From DTYU01 sp040756575 (lineage in GTDB: Bacteria > Bacillota > Desulfotomaculia > Desulfotomaculales > Ammonificaceae): DNA of 64,000 bases. Shown piece by piece: positions 54,226-63,005 of the stretch (position 1 is the first letter of the stretch; every line of letters begins with the position of its first letter). The notes beneath the pieces are model-generated. The model ran no database searches. It was not told where the DNA came from and saw only the letters and a program-made list of their open reading frames with translations. The position numbers and the translations under genes are program-made. The stretch spans positions 1-64,000 of the forward strand of contig JBFLYP010000004.1 of NCBI GenBank assembly GCA_040756575.1, written 5' to 3'.

Positions 54226-54431
54226 AAGGTAATCCCCGCCCTCCGTTATTAGCATGAACAGGTGTATCGGCCGTTCCTTGAAAATCAAAGGTCCATAGTG
54301 TCACGGTTCTTGGACCGCTTTGCCCTGAGGTGTATCGTTAAGCTGTTGGACTTAGTAGCAGGTTTTGAAATTTTGACCGGTTGAAAGCCGGCCGAAACTT
54401 ATGGATCTGCCGGACGGCTTCCAAAAAGCAA

Positions 54432-54493
54432 ACGCCCAGGAAAACATAAAGTTTCCCCGGGCGTCTTCGCCCTGCTTTACCCCATCGTAAAGC
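54432..54493 (-). promoter_or_regulatory. ANTAR-type two-hexaloop attenuator before the NifK-like gene
   Basis: P1 GCUUUAC-GAUGGG-GUAAAGC (54474-54493, 7-bp stem), one-base linker, P2 GGGC-GAAGAC-GCCC (54459-54472), then a 14-bp terminator ACGCCCGGGGAAAC/GUUUUCCUGGGCGU (54432-54464) with a U-rich tail. Loops have G1 and G4. This is the clearest example in the window. Confidence 0.9.
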
Positions 54494-54506
54494 AATTCGT
54501 AACTTT

Positions 54507-54536
54507 AGCTTACCAGCAAGGAGTTGGCGTTGTCAA
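54507..54536 (-). promoter_or_regulatory. Promoter of the NifK-like gene
   Basis: Minus-strand TTGACA (54531-54536), 18-bp spacer, TAAGCT (54507-54512), directly upstream of the two-hexaloop attenuator. The rest of the gap to the LhgO gene holds no feature I can name. Confidence 0.6.
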
Positions 54537-54664
54537 TGCCTTATGTCGTTCACTTTTAGTTTTTTCAATATTGGCGACTGTTCACGCCGGTGATTTTATG
54601 ATAATCTCACAATAGCTTTCAGCTTCAGCGAAGCGTATTAAAGGGTTTTTGGTAATAAAATGTT

Positions 54665-55867
54665 ATGCGCGATAAATGTGATGTTTTGATAATCGGCGCC
54701 GGGATAGTCGGGTACACCGTTGCAAGGGAGCTGCTGCGGAGGGGAGTCGACGACATTGTCATTGTGGAGAAGGAGGAAGCTCCGGGCAAGCACGCCAGCG
54801 GCAGGAACAGCGGTGTGCTTCACGCCGGTATTTACTACTCCCCCGAAACGTTCAAGGCGAGGTTTACAGTCGAAGGCAACCACCTCATGAAGGAGTTTTG
54901 CCGTGAAAAGGGCCTGCCGCTGTTAGAGTCGGGCAAGGTGATCGTAGCCAAAAATGAAACCGAAGTCCCCGGCATAGAGGAACTCGAAAGAAGGGCGCGG
55001 GCCAACGGCGTGAAAGTGAGACTGATTGACGCCAACGAACTGAAGGAAGTTGAGCCTTACGCCTTCACCTGCCAAAAGGCCCTTTACTCGCCGAATACTG
55101 CCGTAATCAACCCTAAAAGGGTTCTCCGGTCGCTTGAAGAAGAGCTCCTTTCTTCGCGCAAAGTGGCAATTCTATATCGCACCTTGTTCACCGGATTAAA
55201 AGGAACGGGGACGGTTGTTACCAACCGTGGGGCAATTGCGTTTTTTAAAATGGTTAATGCCGCAGGAGCATTCAGCGAGACTGTGGCCCATGCTTTTGGT
55301 TTAGGATACGAGTATCGCATTATTCCGTTTAAAGGGACGTACAGGAGACTCCGCCCGGAAAGAGGCTATCTGGTAAAAGGCAACATATATCCTGTGCCCG
55401 ACCTCAGGAACCCCTTCCTGGGGGTGCACTTTACCAGGAGCGTAGACGGTGAGGTAACGATCGGTCCTACTGCAATTCCGGCTCTGGGCAGGGAAAACTA
55501 CGGTATTTTGCGCGGGATAGCAGCAGAGGCGATTGGTATCCTGTGCCGTGACGCAACCCTTTTTATCTTTAATCCTGCCTTCCGGAGCACCGCGTTCGGG
55601 GAAGTCCGGAAATACTGCAAGAACGCATTCTTTACAGAGGCAAAGAAGCTTGTTCCGGTACTGGAAAAGGCGGATATTTTGCCAAGCAATAAAGTAGGAA
55701 TCAGACCACAATTGGTGGACTGGAGAACAAAAAAGCTCGTGATGGACTATGTAGTATTAAAAGACGGGGATACCGTCCACATCTTGAACGCGATTTCCCC
55801 CGGGTTTACTTCTTCAATGTCCTTTGCCCGTTATGTGGTCAACAAACTGTTAGAACGGGAAGGTTAA
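54665..55867 (+). CDS. lhgO: L-2-hydroxyglutarate oxidase-like FAD oxidoreductase
   Basis: 400 residues. FAD Rossmann motif IIGAGIVGYTVARELLRRG, then GKHASGRNSGVLHAGIYY (LhgO signature), VNAAGAFSETVAHAFG, VPDLRNPFLGVHFTRS and GIRPQLVDWRTKKLVMDY. It oxidises L-2-hydroxyglutarate to 2-oxoglutarate. It converges with the glutamate synthase operon with no gap, and 2-oxoglutarate is that enzyme's substrate. Confidence 0.88.
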   Translation: MRDKCDVLIIGAGIVGYTVARELLRRGVDDIVIVEKEEAPGKHASGRNSGVLHAGIYYSPETFKARFTVEGNHLMKEFCREKGLPLLESGKVIVAKNETEVPGIEELERRARANGVKVRLIDANELKEVEPYAFTCQKALYSPNTAVINPKRVLRSLEEELLSSRKVAILYRTLFTGLKGTGTVVTNRGAIAFFKMVNAAGAFSETVAHAFGLGYEYRIIPFKGTYRRLRPERGYLVKGNIYPVPDLRNPFLGVHFTRSVDGEVTIGPTAIPALGRENYGILRGIAAEAIGILCRDATLFIFNPAFRSTAFGEVRKYCKNAFFTEAKKLVPVLEKADILPSNKVGIRPQLVDWRTKKLVMDYVVLKDGDTVHILNAISPGFTSSMSFARYVVNKLLEREG

Positions 55868-58198
55868 TCATTCAATCGGTTCGTTTTCGACGAGGTGCCA
55901 GATGCCGCAAGGACAGGCCCCCGCACAGAACCCGCAACCGATACACCTATCGGCGTCCACAGCCATTTCAAAGCTCCCGTTCCCGTTTTCTTTCCTGGAA
56001 ATCGCGGTTTGGGGACAAACCGCGATACAGATCCCGCAGTCCCGGCAGGTTCCGCACGAGGAACATTGGGTTGAACACTGTTCGATACTCTCAAAGCGCG
56101 TCAACCTCGGATCAAAGTATTCCACTTTTATGCGGGAGTAATCAACCCGCTCCCGCGTATCAGGTTGCGGTTCTTTGCCCGCAAGGATCTCCGAAATGGC
56201 CAGCGCCGCCTTTCGGCCTGCTCCGATGGCGTCGGTTAGAAGCCCCAGCCTGACGGCGTCGCCGACGGCAAATACTTGCGGGTCGGTGGTCTGGTATACT
56301 TCGTTGACCTTAACAAATCCGCGTTCAGTCGCCACGGTTTCAGGGAGAAAATCCAGGTCAGGGGCATCCCCGATCGAAATAATGACGGTATCGGCAGGAA
56401 TAACCTCACCGGTTGAGAGCTCGAGCCCTTCGTCGGTAACCGCTTTGCTGAAACACGGCCAGCGGAACTTTGCGCCGACGGCTTCGGCTGCTTTCCGCTC
56501 CTTCCCGAAAGAAAGCGGCTCTTGAATATCGATCAGGGTAATATCTTCCGCACCCAAACGGTGTGCTTCGGTGGCGACGTCGCACCCCACATTGCCGGCG
56601 CCGATGATTACCACGCGCCTTCCGACCTTGGCCTCACCCAACTTACTCCGGCGGAGGAAATCAAGGGCAGGGACCAGCCTTTCTTTGCCCGGAATGGGTA
56701 TGAGCCGCGGTTTTTGCGCTCCTACGGCGATAACCACAAAGTCATAATCAGCCTTTAACCGCTCAAAGTCTTCGCGTCCGAGGCGCTGCCGGAGATGAAC
56801 ATGCGGGATCACCTTTTTCATACGCTCCAACTCGGCGTTTACAACTTCATCTGGAATCCGGGCGCTGGGGATGGCGGAGGAAAGCTTGCCTCCGAGCGAC
56901 TCGTGCTGGTCGTAAATAACAGCTTCATGACCTAACAGCCGGAGTTGCCAGGCCACGGAAATGCCGGCCGGACCTCCGCCGATGACTGCTATTCGCTTTC
57001 CGGACAGCGGCGGAAGCTCCGGCAGTCTGGCCTCGAGACTTGCCTTGCCTAACCGGGTGATATCCGGGGGGATCATATTGAGAACCTTACGGGTGCATCC
57101 CTGCATGCAGAGATTTGGACAGAGATAGCCGCAGACTGCAGCAGGGAAGGGCGTATAGGCAAGTGCTAAGTCTACCGCTTTGTCAAACCGGCCTTCGCGG
57201 ACCAACCGCCAGCGTTCATGGACCGGGATGCCGGTAGGACAGCTCGCTTCACAAGGGGCAAGGGCCTTTCGGTTTTCCCATACGGGAACCCAGCGGCGAA
57301 GATTCCCGGTGGTGATTAGCGGAATCGGACTCCGGTCGATGTCAACCAAATCACCGATTAAGCCGCCGCGTCCGAGTTCCTTATCCCAGACTTCCCGCCG
57401 GAATGCGCTCATGGACCGCCGGGGGCGGGCAGACCTTTCGAGGGGACTCTGCGCCACAAGAAGCTGCCATTGTGTCCGGTCGGAAAGCTCGTGAAAAAGG
57501 TCCGCACGGCCGATGGCGTCTAAGAAGATCGGCAGCTTCTTGACCAGCCACTCCCAGTCTGCATCGGAGATGGATACAAGCTTGGCATCGTGTAGGCTGT
57601 ATCCTTTGTGCGGACCCCGGAAGTAAATCTTACCGCCTACCATGCCTACGCAAGGACGGTACCCCAAAACATTCTCCGGGTTCTGGGGTTCGACGCCGCA
57701 CACAACGGCGATGCCCCCTGCCATAAACTCGGCGAAGTAATCGCCGACGGAACCGAGGACCCAGAGTTCCGGTGGTTCGAAACGGGGGTTGTGCTTGGTC
57801 ATCGTCATACCGCGCGCTCCGATGTTGCCCGCGATGTAAATCTTGCCCTGGGCCATGGCGTTTGCCGTTCCGTTCGCCGCATTGCCGTGAACGATGATCT
57901 CGGCGCCCGCATTCAGCCAGCCTACGTCATCGGACGCCGGTCCCATGATTTCAATACGCGTGTTGGGGAAGCCCATGGAACCCACGCGCTGGCCAGGCGG
58001 GCCGGTGATCTTTACCAGGACCGTGTCATCTCCCGCTTTCCACAGCCGGCCCCCAATCCCGTGCTGGCCGTAAGCCTCAATCTGCAGCTTTCTGTGGCCG
58101 GCTTCCACCGCTTTTTGGATTCTTTCTTCGAGAATGCGCGATTCTATACGGCGGCCGTTTTCTATACCAGAAATTAAGTAAAACTCTTGGTTATTCAT
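55868..58198 (-). CDS. Glutamate synthase GXGXG domain fused to GltD-like reductase and ferredoxin domain
   Basis: 776 residues. Residues 1-260 are the glutamate synthase C-terminal beta-helix (GXGXG repeats, e.g. WLNAGAEIIVHGNAANGTAN). Residues 310-690 are GltD-like: cluster region APCEASCPTGIPVHERWR, FAD motif VIGGGPAGISVAWQL and NAD(P) motif VIIGAGNVGCDVATEA. The end has [4Fe-4S] motifs (CGTCRDCGICIAVC, CIGCGFCAGACPCG). It delivers NAD(P)H electrons to the synthase subunit encoded upstream in the operon. Confidence 0.93.
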   Translation of the reverse strand: MNNQEFYLISGIENGRRIESRILEERIQKAVEAGHRKLQIEAYGQHGIGGRLWKAGDDTVLVKITGPPGQRVGSMGFPNTRIEIMGPASDDVGWLNAGAEIIVHGNAANGTANAMAQGKIYIAGNIGARGMTMTKHNPRFEPPELWVLGSVGDYFAEFMAGGIAVVCGVEPQNPENVLGYRPCVGMVGGKIYFRGPHKGYSLHDAKLVSISDADWEWLVKKLPIFLDAIGRADLFHELSDRTQWQLLVAQSPLERSARPRRSMSAFRREVWDKELGRGGLIGDLVDIDRSPIPLITTGNLRRWVPVWENRKALAPCEASCPTGIPVHERWRLVREGRFDKAVDLALAYTPFPAAVCGYLCPNLCMQGCTRKVLNMIPPDITRLGKASLEARLPELPPLSGKRIAVIGGGPAGISVAWQLRLLGHEAVIYDQHESLGGKLSSAIPSARIPDEVVNAELERMKKVIPHVHLRQRLGREDFERLKADYDFVVIAVGAQKPRLIPIPGKERLVPALDFLRRSKLGEAKVGRRVVIIGAGNVGCDVATEAHRLGAEDITLIDIQEPLSFGKERKAAEAVGAKFRWPCFSKAVTDEGLELSTGEVIPADTVIISIGDAPDLDFLPETVATERGFVKVNEVYQTTDPQVFAVGDAVRLGLLTDAIGAGRKAALAISEILAGKEPQPDTRERVDYSRIKVEYFDPRLTRFESIEQCSTQCSSCGTCRDCGICIAVCPQTAISRKENGNGSFEMAVDADRCIGCGFCAGACPCGIWHLVENEPIE

Positions 58199-58363
58199 GA
58201 GCTGTCTCCCCGCTAAAACTTTAACTTACAGGCAACCTCAAGTGCCGGAAACGCTGCGCTCATTCCGGCTGCTTGTTGTTGGTAGGCGGAGCCCACCCAA
58301 CAAATCTCGGTTCCAGGTTCTGAATTCTGGATTCTGACTCCTGAATTCTGACCTGCAATTTAC

Positions 58364-60022
58364 TCAGACTACGTACTTTATCTGCAGTCGTTCAGCCGCG
58401 TGATAGTCGTCAATTCCTAAAGCGTCGGACATCCCGATCGGAAGTGAAGTGGAACGTCCGAGCGGCGCCAAAATCTTCTTGAGTTCGGTGTCAAAGCTGA
58501 GAAAAACGTCCACCACCCGTTCAGCCACCTTTTCCGGGTCAAGCCGCCGGTAAAGGCGCGGGTCCTGCGAGGTGATGCCTTTGGGGCAAAGGCCGATGTT
58601 ACAAATGTTGCACCGGTCGGATTCCGAGCCTACGCAACCGGCGGCCGCCTGCATGATGTACTTGCCTATTTGAACGCCGCTTGCCCCTAACATTATAAGC
58701 GCTGCGGCGTTGGCTGCTAAGTTGCCGTTCTTTCCGATACCGCCGCCGGCGAAGAGCGGGATCTCGTTCTGCTGCCCAACCTTAACCAGATTTAAATAAC
58801 ACTCACGGATGTTGCTAGCGATCGGGTGCCCCATGTTATCCATTGAGACGTTGTAGGCGGCTCCCGTACCGCCGTCTTCACCGTCAATGGCAAGACCTGC
58901 CGCATAGGGATTGCGTGTCAGGTTGTTGAGCACCGCAAGTGCCGTGGAGGTGCCGGAGATCTTCGGGTAAACGGGAACCCTGAACCCCCACGCCATATAC
59001 ATTGACTGGATCATCTTTGCCACGGCTTCTTCAATCGAGTACTTCGTCTGGTGCGTCGGCGGGCTCGGCAGGCTTACTCCTTGCGGGACGCCGCGGATGG
59101 CAGCGATCAGCTTGTTTACCTTGTACCACATCAAAAGGCCGCCGTCCCCGGGCTTTGCTCCCTGGCCGTATTTGATTTCTACGGCGCAGGGATCCTCCTT
59201 CATCTCGGGTATGGCGTGGATGATCTCGTCCCAGCCGAAGTAGCCGCTGGCGATTTGCAGGATGACGTATTTCAGAAAGCGGGACCGGAGCAGCCTTGGC
59301 GGGCAGCCGCCTTCGCCCGTGCAGATGCGCACCGGCATCCCGAGCTCTTCGTTTAAGTAGGCTACGCCCATCTGCAGTCCTTCCCACATGTTGGGGGAAA
59401 GAGCGCCGAAGGACATTGACCCGATGATGAGCGGGTAAATCTCACGTACCGGGGGAATCCAGCCCTGCTCCCGGTACAGCCTCAAGTTTTCTTCCGGCGG
59501 CAATATCCTCCCCAGCAAGGTGCGCAGCTCAAACTCATGCCTTCCGGCGTCGAGGGCAGGGTCGGTCAGCATGGAGATACGGATAAATTTGATCCGGTCG
59601 AGAACGCTGCCGGGCGGAAGGTCAGGAACATTCCTGCGACCGCCTCGCCGACGGGGCTGGCCGCCCCTGTTCACGTGGAATTTGAGCTTCGCTGCCTCGT
59701 CACTCCGGTAAGGCATGATGGCACCGTTTGGGCATACGAGGTTACACATGGCACAGCCGACACAGGCGTACGCCGGATCGGTCTTTTGACGAATGCCGTA
59801 ATAAACCTGGTGTACATTGGTTGGACTTACCCCGGTGCCTGCCTGGCCGAGAAGCGGGGTCTGAATTATCCTTTTCCGGTGCACGCCGAGCTCGATGGCA
59901 CGGACGGGGCAGACTGCCGTGCAGCGCCCACACAGAGTGCATTTGTCTTTATCCCAGTGGACCTGCCATAACAGGTCCTTCACGCTCAGTGTAGAAGGGG
60001 TAATGGGTCCATTTGTGAACAT
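58364..60022 (-). CDS. Glutamate synthase central (FMN/3Fe-4S) subunit, archaeal type
   Basis: 552 residues. N-terminal ferredoxin domain (CTLCGRCTAVC, CVGCAMCNLVC), then the FMN barrel (GSMSFGALSPNMWEG, GQGAKPGDGGLLMW, DGEDGGTGAAYNVS) and the cluster motif CNICNIGLCPKGITSQ. It makes glutamate from 2-oxoglutarate and ammonia channelled from the amidotransferase. It overlaps the upstream amidotransferase gene by 37 bp. Confidence 0.94.
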   Translation of the reverse strand: MFTNGPITPSTLSVKDLLWQVHWDKDKCTLCGRCTAVCPVRAIELGVHRKRIIQTPLLGQAGTGVSPTNVHQVYYGIRQKTDPAYACVGCAMCNLVCPNGAIMPYRSDEAAKLKFHVNRGGQPRRRGGRRNVPDLPPGSVLDRIKFIRISMLTDPALDAGRHEFELRTLLGRILPPEENLRLYREQGWIPPVREIYPLIIGSMSFGALSPNMWEGLQMGVAYLNEELGMPVRICTGEGGCPPRLLRSRFLKYVILQIASGYFGWDEIIHAIPEMKEDPCAVEIKYGQGAKPGDGGLLMWYKVNKLIAAIRGVPQGVSLPSPPTHQTKYSIEEAVAKMIQSMYMAWGFRVPVYPKISGTSTALAVLNNLTRNPYAAGLAIDGEDGGTGAAYNVSMDNMGHPIASNIRECYLNLVKVGQQNEIPLFAGGGIGKNGNLAANAAALIMLGASGVQIGKYIMQAAAGCVGSESDRCNICNIGLCPKGITSQDPRLYRRLDPEKVAERVVDVFLSFDTELKKILAPLGRSTSLPIGMSDALGIDDYHAAERLQIKYVV

Positions 60023-61116
60023 ACCTTAACCTCCAAACGGTCGGGGCCTACGATGGCCGTGTCGAGATGCATCGGCTGAAAATCTTTGCTCTTATCCCGG
60101 TCAGGAACTGCTGCATCCAAACCGCAAATCTCAGAAGAAAAAGCGTACAGGCCTGGTTTACCGCCGACCACTCCGGGGCGAAGCTTTTTTCGGTCTTGGA
60201 CCATAAAGACGGTCTTATCGGGGAGGCACCCGATCACGCAGTTGGGTCCGTCGATAATCAGCCTCCTGCAAGAGTTTTTCAGTTGCTTCAGGAAAGGGCC
60301 GTCCGGATGGTGGACCAGGTCCTGGTCCTGCAAAGGGGTGATTATGTGCTTGTATGCTTCAACCCCCAACCCCAAACGGTTCAGCATAAAATGCAGGATG
60401 TGCGTGAACACTTCCGAGTCGGAATTATAACCTGTATATCCCGGGAAACCGCGCGACTGTAAAAACTCCTTTATAGGCACAAAGGCGGTGTTTTCGCCGT
60501 TAGTCATTGTAGCCACCCCCTGAATGAAGAAGGGGTGACATGCGTACAGGTTGATCGCGTAGTTGGTATTTTGGCGGCCCTGCGCCATGATCACCCGCGC
60601 ATGAAGTTCTTCCCGGTCAAGCCTCAGGTACTCGGCCACAGTCATGGGATCGCCTATTTCCTTAATCATAATGACGTCCGGCCAAAAGCTGTAGACAATC
60701 ATATCCTCCTTTTCTTCGCCCATCTTCCGTAGCTGAAGCCGTATGAGCATGAGGCGGTACTCAATCTCGTCTTCACTTAGCTCTTCCCAATCGGGAGGGT
60801 AATCGTAGGCCCGGACCAAGTAGACGTCCCGCTTGGGCACCCCGGGAGGAGGGCTTTTGGAGGCTTTGATAGAAGTTCTGTATTTAGTGTTGAAACCGAG
60901 GCTCATCATAAAGTCGTCAAGCCTGTCAAGCCCTTCATTGGTGAAGATGCCTGACAGGATCGGTGATTCTTTGAACTCCTCAAACGGTCCCCCTAAATCC
61001 GTTAAAAAGAGCCCCACCCCTGATCCGTCATGCCCTTCCCGCATGACGTCGAGAGCTTGTATGGCCTCCATCGGTGACCGGGGTTCTTTGCTGGTTATAC
61101 AAAACAGACGGCACAT
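59986..61116 (-). CDS. Glutamate synthase glutamine amidotransferase subunit (class II)
   Basis: 376 residues. MCRLFCITSKEP places the N-terminal nucleophile Cys at position 2. EGHDGSGVGLFL, AQGRQNTNYAINLYACHPF and MTNGENTAFVPIKEFL (glutamine-binding loop) are typical of the GltB N-terminal domain as a separate protein. It hydrolyses glutamine to supply ammonia. AGGAGG precedes ATG 61116; it is the second gene after glnA. Confidence 0.92.
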   Translation of the reverse strand: MCRLFCITSKEPRSPMEAIQALDVMREGHDGSGVGLFLTDLGGPFEEFKESPILSGIFTNEGLDRLDDFMMSLGFNTKYRTSIKASKSPPPGVPKRDVYLVRAYDYPPDWEELSEDEIEYRLMLIRLQLRKMGEEKEDMIVYSFWPDVIMIKEIGDPMTVAEYLRLDREELHARVIMAQGRQNTNYAINLYACHPFFIQGVATMTNGENTAFVPIKEFLQSRGFPGYTGYNSDSEVFTHILHFMLNRLGLGVEAYKHIITPLQDQDLVHHPDGPFLKQLKNSCRRLIIDGPNCVIGCLPDKTVFMVQDRKKLRPGVVGGKPGLYAFSSEICGLDAAVPDRDKSKDFQPMHLDTAIVGPDRLEVKVCSQMDPLPLLH

Positions 61117-61268
61117 CTTGTTTTCCTCCTAAAGTGATCCAACGGCTATAGGACGACATCCGGGCTGGAGCGCGGCAACGAAGTTCATAAAACTTTTGAT
61201 TTCGGGATAAAGACGACCAGGATTTCCTGGCCGTCCCAACATCCCGTGAATTCCTCGGTATGTAACGG

Positions 61269-62600
61269 TTAATACTTAGTTAGGTAGGTATCGATTTCCC
61301 ACGGGTGAACGCGGATACGATACGCGTTCCACTCTTCCAACTTGGCCTCCATAAACTTCTCGTAGATATGCGGTCCCAAAGCATCCTTGACAACTTCATC
61401 CTTTGCAAGCTCTTCCAGCGCTTCGGCCAGTGAACCCGGCAAACAATCGATACCCAGGGATGCCCGTTCCTCCTGAGATAGTTGATAAATGTTTTTATCT
61501 ACGGCGGGCGGCGGCTGGATCTTGTTCTTTATCCCGTCAAGCCCGGCCTTGATCGTTGCTGCTAACGCCAGGTACGGGTTGCATGAGGGATCCGGGCTTC
61601 TGAATTCAATTCTTGTCGAAGGGCCTCTCTTTGCGGGTATCCGAATCAGCGGGCTCCGGTTGCGGCAGGACCAGGCGATGTAAACCGGGGCCTCGTAGCC
61701 CGGCACCAGCCGCTTATAAGAGTTAACCGTCGGATTCGCTACGGCCGTTATCGCCTTTACGTGCTTCATTACACCGCCGATGAAGTAATAGGCTGTCTCG
61801 CTCAACTGAAGCGGCCCTTCCGGGTCGAAGAACGCGTTTTCACCGTCTTTCGCAAGCGAGAGGTTGGTATGCATCCCTGAGCCGTTGATCCCGAAGACCG
61901 GCTTTGCCATGAAGGTAGCATGCAAACCGTGGCGCTGGGCGACAGACCTTACCACCATTTTGAAGGTCATTATTTTATCGGCAACGTCCAAGGCATCCGA
62001 GTATTTAAAATCAATCTCGTGTTGTCCGGGAGAAACCTCGTGGTGCGAGGCCTCGATTTCAAAACCCATTTTTTCTAAGGTTAAAACAATGTCACGGCGC
62101 GCCTCTTCTCCTAAGTCTACCGGGCTCAGATCAAAGTAGCTTGCTTGGTCGTGGGTGATTGTCGTAGGTCGTCCCTTATCATCGAGATGAAAGAGGAAGA
62201 ACTCTAATTCCGGCCCGGCATTGCAGACGAAGCCCATCTCCGCTGCTTCGGCCAGTACCCGTTTTAGGGCATACCGGGGATCGCCGATAAAAGGTGTTCC
62301 GTCCGGATTATAAACGTCGCAGATCAACCGGGCTACAGCGCCGTCCCGCGGCCGCCACGGGAAGATAATGAATGTGTTTGGGTCGGGCCTAAAGTACATA
62401 TCCGATTCTTCGATCCTGACGAATCCTTCGATAGAGGAACCGTCAAACATTAGTTCGCCGTTGAGGGCTTTTTCTAATTGTTCTATAGGAATAGCCATGT
62501 TTTTGAGAACGCCGGGTATGTCGGTAAACTGAAGACGAATGAATTTTACACCTTCTTCACGCGCTAAGAGTAGGATATCTTCTTTTAAAACCTGGTCCAC
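61269..62600 (-). CDS. glnA: Glutamine synthetase, type I
   Basis: 443 residues from GTG 62600 (GGAAGG 8 nt upstream). All catalytic motifs are intact: FDGSSIEGF, GPELEFFLF, SHHEVSPGQHEIDF, GSGMHTN, GYEAPVYIAWSCRNRS and RIEFRSPDPSCNPYLA. The usual C-terminal Tyr adenylylation sequence is not evident, as expected for the GSI-alpha type of Firmicutes. It leads the operon with the split glutamate synthase and has a long ANTAR-type leader. Confidence 0.96.
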   Translation of the reverse strand: MDQVLKEDILLLAREEGVKFIRLQFTDIPGVLKNMAIPIEQLEKALNGELMFDGSSIEGFVRIEESDMYFRPDPNTFIIFPWRPRDGAVARLICDVYNPDGTPFIGDPRYALKRVLAEAAEMGFVCNAGPELEFFLFHLDDKGRPTTITHDQASYFDLSPVDLGEEARRDIVLTLEKMGFEIEASHHEVSPGQHEIDFKYSDALDVADKIMTFKMVVRSVAQRHGLHATFMAKPVFGINGSGMHTNLSLAKDGENAFFDPEGPLQLSETAYYFIGGVMKHVKAITAVANPTVNSYKRLVPGYEAPVYIAWSCRNRSPLIRIPAKRGPSTRIEFRSPDPSCNPYLALAATIKAGLDGIKNKIQPPPAVDKNIYQLSQEERASLGIDCLPGSLAEALEELAKDEVVKDALGPHIYEKFMEAKLEEWNAYRIRVHPWEIDTYLTKY

Positions 62601-62806
62601 TATTTTCACCTTCCTGTAATTAGTGCGCGCACAAGCTGTTGGCTGGAGACAATAATATCACGTCCATGCCGCGCTATTCAATCATGTTCGACTCTTGAGA
62701 AGGCCGGGAGATGGTACTTCCGTCCCTCTGAAGCTGAGGGTATTACCTGAATGCCTATCCTGTTAATGGTTCCCCCTTTCAACTCTATCTGATGAAAAAG
62801 AAAAAA

Positions 62807-62867
62807 CCCTTTCGTGCGGGGAACAACCACCGACGAAGGGCTTCGTCGCCCGGAACAACCTGTATTC
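62807..62867 (-). promoter_or_regulatory. ANTAR-type attenuator in the glnA leader
   Basis: P1 GAAUACAGGUUGUUC (62853-62867, loop imperfect), P2 GGGC-GACGAA-GCCC (62838-62851; six-base loop, G4), terminator CCCUUCGU...ACGAAAGGG (62807-62840) then UUUUUUCUUUUU. P2 and the terminator share bases. The 200 bp between it and glnA have no other feature. Confidence 0.78.
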
Positions 62868-62934
62868 AGTTATAAGTCGCCTGTCGAATGTTTAAAAACA
62901 GAGCTATTGTAACAAATGCAACTATGTAACAACT

Positions 62935-62963
62935 ATTTTATTGACCAAAGTCCCGTTTGTCAA
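62935..62963 (-). promoter_or_regulatory. glnA promoter
   Basis: Minus-strand TTGACA (62958-62963), 17-bp spacer, TAAAAT (62935-62940), about 70 bp upstream of the attenuator. Confidence 0.75.
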
Positions 62964-63005
62964 CAAAAAATTTGACTTCCTAAAACGACCCAATTGTTTC
63001 TCTGT

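Noticed and set aside
58310..58352. Runs of TTCTGAATTCTGA-like sequence
   Set aside because: Low-complexity stretch resembling the tail of repeat B, but too short and diverged to call a third copy.
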